From NCBI RefSeq assembly GCF_034044635.1, contig NZ_JAXCLX010000001.1:1922001-1986000 (forward strand): 64,000 bases of DNA. The letters are read 5' to 3'. The stretch comes from Dongia rigui. Lineage in GTDB: Bacteria > Pseudomonadota > Alphaproteobacteria > Dongiales > Dongiaceae. This document shows positions 33,221 through 44,370 of this stretch, piece by piece; positions within the stretch are counted from its first letter, which is position 1, and each line of letters begins with the position of its first letter. The translations under genes and the position numbers were made by a program. The notes under the pieces are model-generated. The model searched no databases. It was not told the origin of the DNA and saw nothing but the letters and a program-made list of their open reading frames with translations.

Positions 33221-35119
33221 ATGTTCGCGCTCGATATTGTCCGGCCGTCTGACTTGGCCGCGCGGCCTTCATCATTGCGCGCGCTGTGCACAAGGTATGT
33301 TCCGGCGATGCCGCGCTTCGTTTCCCGACAATATGGATTGCTGGTGTTCTCATTGGCCACGGCAGTCATGGCCTTCATCCTGCTGCTGTCGCCGCTGCGG
33401 TCGAGCGATTTCGTCATCGATCCATTGAACGCGCTGGTCGCCACGGTGATGGGACTGACGCTTTACCGGCGGCTGCAGGTCAGCACTTCCCATGTCGTGC
33501 TCCGCGCCGCCGCCTTCATCTGGCTTTCCGTGCTGGTGGTGACACTGGTGCTGGAATGGCTGCCGGTGCACCGGGCGGAACTGCGCGATGTCTTCAGCCT
33601 GAAGGAATCGGCCGAGGTCTTCCTGTGGCTGCTGGCGCCCATCGGCCTCTTCATCGTGTCGCGCTTCGAGCGCGTGCCGGCGTTGGTCAAGCTGCTACTG
33701 ATCTGTGGTTTTCTTGTGCAGACCGTCGTGGTGGGGCTGGAATTCATCGAAGAGTCGCCGCATCTCGGCGTCTCCCCCGACGGGGCCGAGACGTTCTCGG
33801 ATTTCGCCCAGTTCGTCTTCCTGCAATTCTACCTGATCGCCTTTGCGTTGCTGCTGCTTTACGCCGGCTGGTCGCCCATTTCGCGGCATGCGGAATCTGA
33901 CGTGCATAGCGGCCCGCTTGGCAATCGCGCGCGGCATATCTTCGACGCTTATCGTCTGTTCACCAAGGGCCGCTTCCCCAAGCAGCGCGTGGCACATTGG
34001 CCGGGCGTCCTGCCGATCATCGATTTCGGGCGCATCGTGCTGTGGACCGGAACCTTGGGGATGGAGGTGCAGCGCAATTTCGGCGTGCCGATCTTCCGCC
34101 AGATCATCGATATCCTGCTGTTGATGATGCATTGCGGCCTGGATGCGCAGGCCTACTACATGCTGGAACTCTATCGCCGCGACCGGCAGCGCAAGGCCGG
34201 CCAGTATCTGACGCGCTACGAGACCAAGAACGGGTTGCTCACGGCACTCAACTACCTCATCCCGAAAAATGGCCACCGCAGCAACTTGTCGGACAAGGCG
34301 GCGTTCGACCGCGTATGCGTCGAGCATGGGCTGGAAGTGCCGCGCATTCTGGCCGTGGCACAGCATGGCGAGATCGCCTGGCGCAACTTGCGGCGATTGA
34401 CGGAGGTGCCGGGCCTGTTCGTGAAGCCGGCGGTTTCAAAAGGGGCGCGCGGCACTGAAATCTACACCGTGGTGCGCAATACAACTGGCACCGGTAGCGC
34501 GCAATACATGTCACCCGACGGTACGCTGCTGAGCGAACTCGAACTGTCGACGCGGATCGCCGGCCAGTCGATGGAAGAAATGCTGCTGGTGCAGGAGCGG
34601 CTGGAAAACGCGCCATCGGTGGCACCTTTTGCCCAGGCCTCGCTGGTCGTCATCCGCGTCATCACCTGCCTTGACGCCCAGGGACGGCCGACCGTGACCC
34701 ACGGCATGCTGCGGGTCCTCAGTAAATTGGAAGCCGGTTGGCCGAGTGCTGCGGAATATGGCGCGCCGGTTGATCTTGCGACCGGCGAGCTTGGCTGGCT
34801 CAGCAGCGACAAGCGCGAGGACGCCTTCGACTTCTTCGACCATCACCCGGTCACCGGCGCCCGGGTTGCCGGCGCCCTGCTGCCGGAATGGGCCGCCGTG
34901 AAGGCGCTGGCCCTGCGTGCGCACGATGTCTTCAACGACCGCTTTGTCATCGGCTGGGATATTGCGGTAACGCCTGAGGGGCCGGTGCTGATCGAGGGCA
35001 ATGCCTATCCCGATTTTGCTTTCCTACAGCGGGTGCACCGGCAGCCGGCCGGCGAAAGCCCGATCGGGCCGCTGTTGCAAAGCGGGCTCGACCGGCTGGT
35101 GGCCGTTAGGGGTGGCTGA
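33221..35119 (+). CDS. Multi-span membrane domain fused to a sugar-transfer-type ATP-grasp domain
   Basis: 632 residues (ATG at 33221; an alternative ATG at 33308 would begin right before the first span). Residues about 38-220 hold five or six hydrophobic spans (YGLLVFSLATAVMAFILLLS, AAAFIWLSVLVVTLVLEWL, VFLWLLAPIGLFIVS, LVKLLLICGFLVQTVVVG, FVFLQFYLIAFALLLLYAG). The C-terminal half (from about 295) has ATP-grasp features: GLFVKPAVSKGARGTEIYTV, MLLVQERLENAP, LVVIRVITCLDAQG, FVIGWDIAVTPEGPVLIEGN with the Mg-binding Glu/Asn, and a tail like that of the ATPgrasp_ST family linked to polysaccharide genes. Its ligation substrate is unknown. No glycan operon surrounds it; it is flanked by repeated sites upstream and dnaJ downstream. 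Confidence 0.72.
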   Translation: MFALDIVRPSDLAARPSSLRALCTRYVPAMPRFVSRQYGLLVFSLATAVMAFILLLSPLRSSDFVIDPLNALVATVMGLTLYRRLQVSTSHVVLRAAAFIWLSVLVVTLVLEWLPVHRAELRDVFSLKESAEVFLWLLAPIGLFIVSRFERVPALVKLLLICGFLVQTVVVGLEFIEESPHLGVSPDGAETFSDFAQFVFLQFYLIAFALLLLYAGWSPISRHAESDVHSGPLGNRARHIFDAYRLFTKGRFPKQRVAHWPGVLPIIDFGRIVLWTGTLGMEVQRNFGVPIFRQIIDILLLMMHCGLDAQAYYMLELYRRDRQRKAGQYLTRYETKNGLLTALNYLIPKNGHRSNLSDKAAFDRVCVEHGLEVPRILAVAQHGEIAWRNLRRLTEVPGLFVKPAVSKGARGTEIYTVVRNTTGTGSAQYMSPDGTLLSELELSTRIAGQSMEEMLLVQERLENAPSVAPFAQASLVVIRVITCLDAQGRPTVTHGMLRVLSKLEAGWPSAAEYGAPVDLATGELGWLSSDKREDAFDFFDHHPVTGARVAGALLPEWAAVKALALRAHDVFNDRFVIGWDIAVTPEGPVLIEGNAYPDFAFLQRVHRQPAGESPIGPLLQSGLDRLVAVRGG

Positions 35120-35140
35120 GCGGATTCGTTGCCACCGCTC

Positions 35141-35169
35141 TTGTCATCCCCGCTTTCGGGGGGCGACAA
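35141..35169. terminator. Hairpin between convergent genes
   Basis: TTGTCATCCCCGCTTTCGGGGGGCGACAA folds with outer TTGTC/GACAA and inner CCCCG/CGGGG arms. It sits between the stops of the ATP-grasp gene and dnaJ and may terminate both; it also resembles the widespread TCATCCCCGC palindromic repeat. Confidence 0.5.
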
Positions 35170-35176
35170 TTAGAAA

Positions 35177-36313
35177 TCAATCCTTCGAGCTGTCGAAGAA
35201 TTCCTTCACCTTGGCGAAGAAGCCTTCGCTTTGCGGGGAATGGTTGCCGTGCTTCTGGCCTTCGGCTTCGAACTGGCTCAGCAGTTCCTTCTGCTTCTTG
35301 CTCAAGTTCACGGGCGTTTCGACACTGAGCTCGACATACATGTCGCCGCGCGATTGGCTGCGCAGCACCGACATGCCCTTGCCCTTCAAGCGGAACTGCT
35401 GGCCGGTCTGGGCGCCGTGCGGCACGGTCACTTTGGCGCGGCTGCCATCGACGGTCGGAATCTCGATATGGCCGCCAAGGGCTGCCGTGGTCATGGCGAT
35501 CGGCACGCGGCAATGAATGTTGGCGCCGTCGCGCTCGAACAGGCGATGGGGTTTCAGGCTGAGGAAGATGTAGAGATCGCCCGAGGGTGCCCCCATCATC
35601 CCGGCCTCGCCTTCACCGGCCAGGCGAATGCGGGTCCCTTCCTCGACGCCAGCCGGCACATTGACCTGCAGCGTCTTCTCCTTGGCCGTGCGGCCTGAGC
35701 CGTGGCAGGTCTTGCAGGCCTTCTCGATCACCTTGCCGGCCCCACCGCAATGCTGGCAGCTGCGCTCGATGGTGAAGAAACCCTGCGTTGCACGCACCTT
35801 GCCGTGGCCGTGGCAGGCGGGACAGGTGATGGGCTGTGCGCCCTTTTCACCGCCGGTGCCGTGGCAGTCGTCGCATTGGATCGAGCTCGGCACGCGGATC
35901 GTGGTCTGCTTGCCGTGGAAGGCTTCCTCGAGCGTGATCTCCATATTGAAGCGTAAGTCAGAGCCGCGACCGCGGCCCTGGCCGCCGCCGCGACCACGAC
36001 CCATGAAGTCGCCGAACATCTCGTCGAAGATGTCGGCAAAGCCGCCGGCATCGAAGCCGGCACCGCCGCGTGCGCCGCCGCCATGGCCGTTCTCGAAGGC
36101 GGCATGGCCGAAGCGGTCATAGGCAGCACGCTTCTGCTCGTCCTTTAAGACGTCATAGGCTTCGTTCAATTCCTTGAACTTGGCTTCCGCCTCGGCGTTC
36201 CCGGGATTACGGTCGGGATGGTATTCCATCGCCTTCTTACGAAAGGCCTTCTTGAGAGCATCGGCGTCGGCGCCCTTCTCGACTCCCAGCGTTTCGTAGT
36301 AATCGCGCTTCAT
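35177..36313 (-). CDS. dnaJ: Chaperone DnaJ
   Basis: 378-residue Hsp40 co-chaperone of DnaK. The J domain carries HPD in [13 protein letters not shown], then a Gly/Phe-rich linker ([21 protein letters not shown]), four zinc repeats ([32 protein letters not shown]) and the client-binding C-terminal domain. It lies 105 bases after dnaK on the same strand, with a strong hairpin between them. Confidence 0.97.
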   Translation of the reverse strand: MKRDYYETLGVEKGADADALKKAFRKKAMEYHPDRNPGNAEAEAKFKELNEAYDVLKDEQKRAAYDRFGHAAFENGHGGGARGGAGFDAGGFADIFDEMFGDFMGRGRGGGQGRGRGSDLRFNMEITLEEAFHGKQTTIRVPSSIQCDDCHGTGGEKGAQPITCPACHGHGKVRATQGFFTIERSCQHCGGAGKVIEKACKTCHGSGRTAKEKTLQVNVPAGVEEGTRIRLAGEGEAGMMGAPSGDLYIFLSLKPHRLFERDGANIHCRVPIAMTTAALGGHIEIPTVDGSRAKVTVPHGAQTGQQFRLKGKGMSVLRSQSRGDMYVELSVETPVNLSKKQKELLSQFEAEGQKHGNHSPQSEGFFAKVKEFFDSSKD

Positions 36314-36351
36314 GATGCAATCGTCTGCAGTAAGTTGGTTTCAGACAAAGG

Positions 36352-36386
36352 GAGAGGCCGGAACCTGTTATCAGGCCCGACCTCTC
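36352..36386 (-). other. Hairpin between dnaK and dnaJ
   Basis: On the minus strand GAGAGGTCGGGCCTG pairs with CAGGTTCCGGCCTCTC across an ATAA-type loop. Such hairpins between dnaK and dnaJ are known to attenuate or process the transcript so that DnaK exceeds DnaJ. Only a weak CCCTTT follows, so read-through is expected. Confidence 0.6.
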
Positions 36387-36418
36387 TTCTCCTCATTGGC
36401 CTCTGCGAGGCATGGGGC

Positions 36419-38350
<1,932 letters not shown>

Positions 38351-38504
38351 GGTATTCATCCTTTCTTGCGGCAAATCCCGCTCTTCGGGCCTTCCAAACT
38401 GAAGCACCCTTTTCGGGGATCCCCGACTTTTGCGACGACTGACTGATCAGATATGCCCGGGGCGGGATCAGATTGACCCGGCCTTAGGCAGTGGTTTCGA
38501 GGGG

Positions 38505-38534
38505 ATATATAGGCCGTTCCGCAGGTGACGCAAG
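38505..38534 (-). promoter_or_regulatory. Sigma-32 (RpoH) heat-shock promoter of dnaK
   Basis: Read on the minus strand, CTTG at 38534-38531 is followed after exactly 17 bases by CCTATATAT at 38513-38505. This matches the alphaproteobacterial RpoH consensus (CTTG-N17/18-CYTATNTN). The expected start near 38497 leaves an untranslated leader of about 145 bases before dnaK. Confidence 0.85.
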
Positions 38535-38688
38535 ATCGTCGTCATGGGAATCTTAACGATTATGGCAGCTTGTCGCGGATGCGTCGGGGAGCTGGCGCCA
38601 ATTCCGACTATCTAGGTAGGATATTGCCGCCGATCCGGCCGGTGATGGGCGCTCTGACAAGAACCGGCAAATCGGGTAGCATGGCGCC

Positions 38689-38940
38689 ATGGGGAACCTG
38701 GAAAAGACTGTCGAATCAACGCAGCTGCCGCCACCGGTCGATGCCGACAAGCTGCGCAAGCGGCGCAACAACATTGCGGTCATGGTGCTGCTCGGTGTCG
38801 ATGTGCTGGTCGGCGCTGGAATTGCGGCCGCCGGTGTCGTGGCGCTGCAAAGCGACGCCATCGCGGTGGCAGGCGCCGCCCTTGCCACCATCGGCCTGCT
38901 CCTGATGCTGGTCTATCAGCTGGTCGGGCGCGAAAGATAA
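38689..38940 (+). CDS. Small two-span membrane protein of unknown function
   Basis: 83 residues: a charged N-terminus (MGNLEKTVESTQ ... DADKLRKRRNN) and two hydrophobic helices (IAVMVLLGVDVLVGAGIAAAGVVAL and AIAVAGAALATIGLLLMLVYQLV) joined by a short turn, ending GRER. Composition and codon use look coding. It is convergent with the ELM1-family gene and divergent from dnaK. No family recognised. Confidence 0.65.
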   Translation: MGNLEKTVESTQLPPPVDADKLRKRRNNIAVMVLLGVDVLVGAGIAAAGVVALQSDAIAVAGAALATIGLLLMLVYQLVGRER

Positions 38941-38962
38941 CGGCACCCTGACTGCCCGACGC

Positions 38963-40270
38963 TCAGCCGAACTGCGGCAGGCCCAAAGCCGTGTTGATCT
39001 CGGCGCGGGGGCTCATGGCGCGGGCGGCGAGTGCCCCGCCTTGGGTGAGGCGCGCGCGCAAGGCGGCCGTGCGGCGTTCGGCGAGCAGGGCCATGACGCG
39101 GGCCGAGACCATGTCGAGCTCGCGTGCCACCAGTTCGGCCAGATCCGTGCGCGGCGGCAGCGGGTCGTTCATCAGCGCCACATGCCGCTCGCGCAGCAGC
39201 CGCGCCATGATGATAGGGACATAGCGGGTGGGCTGGGCGCGCGCCGCCCGTACCTCGCCTTCGAACCAGCGGTCGAACATGTCGGCGGGCGCGCCGCGCA
39301 CCAGACGCTGGTTGCGTCGCCGACCCAGCCAATGGGCGATCGGCCAGCTGGGTTTCCAGAGGGCGCGGGGACGTGCCACGGGCAGGTCAAAGACCCGTAC
39401 CTCGCGGCCCGTGAGGGCCGCATCGGCCACCATCGAGACGCTGTCATTGGTGACGATGAAGGAATGGCATCTGGCCAGCAGCGCCGGATAGGGGTTGCGA
39501 TCGCCAAGGCCCGGCTCGAACGCAAACAGCACATGCGGCGACCGGATCGTCGCCTGAAGATGCGCCACCACTTCGGGCGGGGTGCGCGGCGAGGTGGCGA
39601 CGAGCAGGCGCGCACCGGTTTTATCAGCGAAGGCCAGTGCCTCGCGCGCTAGCTTTTCGCCGTCCTTGGCGCCGAACTTGATCGGATTCGAGGGACCCCC
39701 GACCAGCACGCCGATCGACGGTTGCGCGACACCGTCGAAGAGCGGTGCATAGGCCTTGGCGGCGGCGGCCAGGGCATCTGGCTTGCGCGCCGTCATCGGC
39801 AGGCTGAGATGCAGCACGTTTGGCCCGCCGGGCAGCGCGTATTGCGCCGTCGTCACCAGGAGATCGACGGTGGCGAACGGGTCCTGGAAACGGCCGATCT
39901 GCACATGGATACAGTAGGGCGCGTTGTGCGTCTTGATCCAGCGTGCAACAGGCGCCGCACGACGCCCGACGGCGATGATAAGGTCGGGCCACGGGTCTGT
40001 CTCTGTGGCGTGAAGGGGATCGCTTTCCGCGAGCTTTACATGGCGCAATCCGTCGGCCGGGTCGCTGCCGGGAACGGGCCCGCGCGCGAACTTCAACTGC
40101 TTGACCACCAGGCGCCAGCCGAAGCGTGCCTCGAGTGCCGCCCCCAGCGCCAGGACCTGCTGATTGTCGCCAAGCCTTGCCCCTTGCAGCAACCAGACCA
40201 CGGCCCCATCGCGCGGCGAAGAACTGCCGAGGGCGGGCAAGAGAGCGGCGGGCGAAAATGACTGGGACAT
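38963..40270 (-). CDS. ELM1/GtrOC1-family protein (DUF1022), GT-B-like
   Basis: 435 residues of the family known in plants as mitochondrial fission ELM1 and common in alphaproteobacteria. Marker stretches are VWLLQGARLGDNQQVLALGAALE near the start, PDLIIAVGRRAAPVARWIK, VQIGRFQDPFATVDLLVTT, IGVLVGGPSNPIKFGA and FIVTNDSVSMVADAALTGREVRVFDL. The fold resembles nucleotide-sugar glycosyltransferases, but no reaction is established. It stands alone between convergent and tandem neighbours. Confidence 0.85.
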   Translation of the reverse strand: MSQSFSPAALLPALGSSSPRDGAVVWLLQGARLGDNQQVLALGAALEARFGWRLVVKQLKFARGPVPGSDPADGLRHVKLAESDPLHATETDPWPDLIIAVGRRAAPVARWIKTHNAPYCIHVQIGRFQDPFATVDLLVTTAQYALPGGPNVLHLSLPMTARKPDALAAAAKAYAPLFDGVAQPSIGVLVGGPSNPIKFGAKDGEKLAREALAFADKTGARLLVATSPRTPPEVVAHLQATIRSPHVLFAFEPGLGDRNPYPALLARCHSFIVTNDSVSMVADAALTGREVRVFDLPVARPRALWKPSWPIAHWLGRRRNQRLVRGAPADMFDRWFEGEVRAARAQPTRYVPIIMARLLRERHVALMNDPLPPRTDLAELVARELDMVSARVMALLAERRTAALRARLTQGGALAARAMSPRAEINTALGLPQFG

Positions 40271-40411
40271 GGGGCGATCTCGGGAATCAGCTGCGCAAGA
40301 GATAGCCCGAAGTTAACGGAGGGTCGATGACAAGTTGCTGACGGCCTCGTGTCGCCTCGGTGACGGGAAGCTGGGCCAGGAAGTCCGGGCAACACTGACG
40401 GGACTTTCTCG

Positions 40412-41410
40412 TCAGGCGACGACCGCCAGGACGCGGTGACGCGCCAGAAGCTCTGACGGCCGCAGCCCGAATGCACGGTGAAAATCCTTGGCAAATCGGC
40501 CGAGATCGCCGAAGCCACAGGAAAAGGCCACTTCGCTGACCGTTGTTGCAGGTTGGGGATGCTCCAGCATCTGGCGCGCCTGCTGCAGGCGCAGGCGGCG
40601 CGCGAACTCCATCGGGGTACAGCCGCGGCTCTCCTTGAAGCTACGAAAAAGGGAGCGCGCTGAGGCACCGCTGACTTCTACCAGATCCTCTATTGTGATC
40701 GGCTTATCCCAGTTCGCTTCGATATGTGCCTCGACTCTGCGTACCTGAAAAGGGGCTGCCTTCGGCGCCGACGCCGCCAGCAAACTGGTACCGCCGACAG
40801 CACCAACCGAAGCCAGACTGGTGATGAAGGCTTGCTCCAATTCGGCAAGAAAGACCGGCTGCTGATTGGTGCCTGCATTGTCAATCCATCTAGTCATGCA
40901 GCCAAGGATCTGCATGGCCATGGCCGATTGTGGTGCGGTGAGGTCGAGCGTCGCGTCAATGTTGAGCGCCGACAGTGACCGGTCGGTCAGGATCGCAAGC
41001 TTCCGTTCCATGCGCTCTCGGTGCACGCGCCAGCAAATTTGGCCAAAGCCGGCAGCAAAATCCACGTCGGATGCGGCGGTTGAGAGCACCGCTTTGTCAG
41101 CGGTCACCAGATGCGTTTCGCGGCCCCGGCAAGTGGCGCCTTTGCCCCCATGCCAGAGGCGCAGGCGCAGCATGCCGTCCTCCGGGTATCGCATCGTCAC
41201 CTGGGTGTTGGACCAGCTGAACCACAATTCGCTGAGAGGCAGGAAATAATGATTGCCGAACGCATGGAAGTCGTGTCCGGCCGACCCGACATTCAGGAGT
41301 TTCGCGCCGTTGAGTGGGTTGAGCGTCGCTTCGAGCGCGTCGATGCGCGCCACATCGAAGACGCGATGCGCGCCGAGAATTTCCTGGGCGGGGGCAATAG
41401 GCTCGCTCAT
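40412..41410 (-). CDS. AraC-family regulator, tandem paralogue 1
   Basis: 332 residues with an N-terminal AraC-binding-2-like sensor domain and a C-terminal double helix-turn-helix (WDKPITIEDLVEVSGASARS followed by SLFRSFKESRGCTPMEF, then TTVSEVAFSCGFGDLGRFAKDF). Its ATG overlaps the stop of the next paralogue upstream by four bases, so the two are cotranscribed. The DNA-binding helices of the two proteins are almost identical, whereas the sensor domains differ. No target genes are adjacent. Confidence 0.9.
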   Translation of the reverse strand: MSEPIAPAQEILGAHRVFDVARIDALEATLNPLNGAKLLNVGSAGHDFHAFGNHYFLPLSELWFSWSNTQVTMRYPEDGMLRLRLWHGGKGATCRGRETHLVTADKAVLSTAASDVDFAAGFGQICWRVHRERMERKLAILTDRSLSALNIDATLDLTAPQSAMAMQILGCMTRWIDNAGTNQQPVFLAELEQAFITSLASVGAVGGTSLLAASAPKAAPFQVRRVEAHIEANWDKPITIEDLVEVSGASARSLFRSFKESRGCTPMEFARRLRLQQARQMLEHPQPATTVSEVAFSCGFGDLGRFAKDFHRAFGLRPSELLARHRVLAVVA

Positions 41411-42411
41411 GCGACGCCCAACTGTTTTCGCCCACGCACCAACACGTCAGAAGGCCGCTCGCCAAAGGTTCGCTGAAACTCCCTGGCGAAATGGCCGGCG
41501 TCGCCGAAACCGCAGGTGAAGGCGACCATGGTGACCGTGGTGTTGCTTTGCGGCAATGACAACATCTGGCGTGCATGCTGCAGGCGCAGGCGCCGCGCGA
41601 ACTCCATGGGGGTGCAGCCGCGGGTTTCCTTGAAACTGCGGAAGAGCGAACGCGCAGAGGCGCCACTGACTTCTACCAGATCCTCGATCGTGATCGGCTT
41701 ATCCCAATTGGCTTCGATATGCGCCTCAGCCCGGCTTAGTCGACGCGATCCGGCCCCCGGCGTTGCGCCTTCAAGCAGTGGTCGTCCGCTGTGATCACAA
41801 GTGGCGAGAAAGGCGCTGATGAGCGCCTGCTCCAATTCCTTGACGACGAGCGCCGAGGAAGGATTAGCTTGCAATTCGACCGATTGTATCAGGCAGTCAA
41901 ACAGCTGCTTGAGGACCATGCCTTGCGGCGACGTCAGGTCCAGTGCGGGTACAAAATCCAGAGCATAACCAACAGGGCGGCCCGTCAGCAGGGCCAGGCG
42001 CTGTTCAAGTATTCCCTTTGGAATGCGCCAGACGAGTTGCTCGAAATCCGCGGCAAAATCGATTTCAACTTCGGCCCGGGAGATGCAGGCTTGACGCGCC
42101 GTGACGCCGGTCAGCTGACCACGCTCCCAGGTGCCTCCCGCGCCCTGATGCTGGAACTGCAGCCTGATGTAGTCGCCATCGGGGAATTTAACCGATAGCG
42201 GCATGCCGTAGGCGCAAAACCAAAGCTGACTATGTGTCAGCAGCGCCGCATTGGCGACGGCCTCAATATTATCCCCGCGGACCGGCAAACGGGCGAACTT
42301 CGCACCCAGCTGGCCTTCCAGTATTGCCGACAGCCGGTCGAAGTTGGAAACGGCAAAAGCGGGGAATTTCGCCAGCCTGCGCGTACCGTTTATGGTCGTT
42401 GACGCGGACAT
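41407..42411 (-). CDS. AraC-family regulator, tandem paralogue 2
   Basis: 334 residues from the ATG at 42411 (a TTG lies one codon earlier). Same architecture as its neighbour: sensor domain with ADFEQLVWRIPKGILEQRLALLTG, then the double helix-turn-helix containing WDKPITIEDLVEVSGASARS and VTMVAFTCGFGDAGHFAREF. First gene of a two-gene unit. The sharply higher conservation of the DNA-binding part implies they recognise the same or overlapping operators in response to different ligands (inference). Confidence 0.9.
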   Translation of the reverse strand: MSASTTINGTRRLAKFPAFAVSNFDRLSAILEGQLGAKFARLPVRGDNIEAVANAALLTHSQLWFCAYGMPLSVKFPDGDYIRLQFQHQGAGGTWERGQLTGVTARQACISRAEVEIDFAADFEQLVWRIPKGILEQRLALLTGRPVGYALDFVPALDLTSPQGMVLKQLFDCLIQSVELQANPSSALVVKELEQALISAFLATCDHSGRPLLEGATPGAGSRRLSRAEAHIEANWDKPITIEDLVEVSGASARSLFRSFKETRGCTPMEFARRLRLQHARQMLSLPQSNTTVTMVAFTCGFGDAGHFAREFQRTFGERPSDVLVRGRKQLGVA

Positions 42412-42818
42412 CAATTTCGCCCTGTTGTGTCAGCAGACTGTGACCCCGATTTATTAAAAGTCGTTAAATTTCCTGACCGGTAGCTGTCGGGTTCTCCACA
42501 TCTTTAGTATAATAAATAAAATTCTCCGAACGGCGTTTTGGCGCCGCGCACACGAATATTGTCCTGCGCATCCGCCGTTATATCCTATTTCACCCCTCAG
42601 GATGTGCCGATGCGACGACTCTGGTCCTAACTCGCAGGGACCGCGAACCTATCCTGGCGTATATAGGTTTCATTCCCGCACATTTTTGGCAGTAGGTGCT
42701 TAGTCTTGGCACTCGGCGCCGAGCCGACCAGAACTAATCTTCCTATCCTCTAATCATCAGAAACGGGGCCCGGCACATGCCGGCAAGTACCCCAGAACTT
42801 GGTCAGCAGGAGAAGCAA
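42412..42818. other. Intergenic region between AraC pair and double-PAS chemoreceptor
   Basis: About 400 bases without a gene and with lower GC than its surroundings, including an AT-rich run near 42505-42525 (TTTAGTATAATAAATAAAAT) that offers good -10 candidates (TATAAT at about 42508). It must carry divergent promoters for the AraC unit and the chemoreceptor. I see no RNA gene or large palindrome. Confidence 0.5.
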
Positions 42819-44321
42819 ATGGGCATTTTCGGTTTGGGTGGCGATAACGCAGCGAAACTTGCGGCCCTCGACAAATCGCAAGCCGTGATCGAGTTCAAGA
42901 TGGATGGCACGATCATCACGGCAAACGCCAACTTCCTGAATGCCCTGGGTTACACGCTGGACGAGGTGCGCGGACACCATCACAGCATGTTCGTCGAACC
43001 CGCCTACAAAGAGAGCGCCGAGTATCGTGACTTCTGGGCCAAGCTCAACCGGGGTGAATATCAGGCAGCCCAGTATAAGCGCCTTGGCAAGGGCGGCAAA
43101 GAAATCTGGATCGAGGCCTCCTATAACCCGCTGCTGGGCAAGAACGGCCGGCCGTTCAAGGTCGTCAAATACGCGACCGACATCACCCGCCAGCGCATGG
43201 AGCAAGCCGAGTCTGCCGGTAAGATCGATGCCATTGCTCGGTCACAGGCAGTGATCGAGTTCCAGTTGGATGGCACCATCATCACCGCCAATGAGAACTT
43301 CCTCAAAACGCTCGGATACACGCTCGACGAGATCAAGGGCCGGCATCACAGCATGTTCGTCGAGCAGGCCTACAAGGACAGCAGCGACTATCGTCTGTTC
43401 TGGGAAAAACTGCGCAAGGGTGAATTCCAGGCAGCGCAATACAAGCGCATCGGCAAGGGCGGCAAGGAAGTCTGGATCGAAGCTTCCTACAACCCGATCC
43501 TCGATGCCAATGGCAAGCCGATGAAAGTCGTCAAATTTGCGACCGATCTCACGGCACGCAAGCAGCAGAACAAGGTACTCGCCGACGAATTTGAAAGCGG
43601 CGTCAAATCACTGGTGCAGCTGCTTTCCGAATCGGCGCGGGGCATGCAGGCAACGGCTCAAACGCTGGCGGCGAGTGCGGAACAGACGAGCCAGCAATCC
43701 TCCACCGTGTCTGCAGCAACCGAGGAGCTTTCGGCCTCCGTCAATGAGATTGCGCGACAGCTGGTCGAGTCCAACACCGTCGTCAGCGAAGCGGTCGTTG
43801 AGGCGCAAAAATCTGAACGCATGGTGACCGATCTGGTCAATGCCGCGCAAAAGATCGGCGAAGTCACGAAGATCATCTCGGAAATCGCCAGCCAGACCAA
43901 TCTGCTGGCGCTGAACGCCACCATCGAGGCGGCACGCGCCGGCGAAGCTGGAAAGGGCTTTGCCGTGGTTGCTTCCGAAGTCAAATCACTGGCGACACAA
44001 ACGGCCAAAGCGACGGAAGAAATCGATCACCACATTCGCGGCATCCAGGATTCCAGCACGACGACTGCGGATGCGATCCGCCACATCGGCAATGTCATCA
44101 ACCAGGTCAGCAATATCAGCACCTCGATCTCGAGCGCCGTCGAAGAACAATCCGCCGCGACGCGCGAAGTATCGAGCAACATCGTCGGCGTTACCACGGC
44201 AGCTCAAGAATCCGGCGAAGCGTCGGCGAGTGTTTTGACCGACGCGCAAGGGCTGTCGCAAAAGGCCGCCACGCTCGAAAGCCGGGTCGACGCATTTTTG
44301 GCCAGCGTGCGCGCGATGTGA
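42819..44321 (+). CDS. Cytoplasmic chemoreceptor with two near-identical PAS domains
   Basis: 500 residues from the ATG at 42819 (CAGGAG upstream). There is no membrane span. PAS1 (about 20-122) and PAS2 (about 141-245) repeat almost word for word: [35 protein letters not shown] and [19 protein letters not shown] methyl-accepting signalling domain follows, with the hairpin tip [21 protein letters not shown] and [22 protein letters not shown]. This is the Aer/BdlA-like soluble type that senses redox or a bound cofactor through PAS and signals to CheA. No che genes are adjacent. Confidence 0.93.
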   Translation: MGIFGLGGDNAAKLAALDKSQAVIEFKMDGTIITANANFLNALGYTLDEVRGHHHSMFVEPAYKESAEYRDFWAKLNRGEYQAAQYKRLGKGGKEIWIEASYNPLLGKNGRPFKVVKYATDITRQRMEQAESAGKIDAIARSQAVIEFQLDGTIITANENFLKTLGYTLDEIKGRHHSMFVEQAYKDSSDYRLFWEKLRKGEFQAAQYKRIGKGGKEVWIEASYNPILDANGKPMKVVKFATDLTARKQQNKVLADEFESGVKSLVQLLSESARGMQATAQTLAASAEQTSQQSSTVSAATEELSASVNEIARQLVESNTVVSEAVVEAQKSERMVTDLVNAAQKIGEVTKIISEIASQTNLLALNATIEAARAGEAGKGFAVVASEVKSLATQTAKATEEIDHHIRGIQDSSTTTADAIRHIGNVINQVSNISTSISSAVEEQSAATREVSSNIVGVTTAAQESGEASASVLTDAQGLSQKAATLESRVDAFLASVRAM

Positions 44322-44370
44322 CCTCGCTGCAGCAGGTTCGGATTTCAATCGCGCTGGACGGAACACGGCA

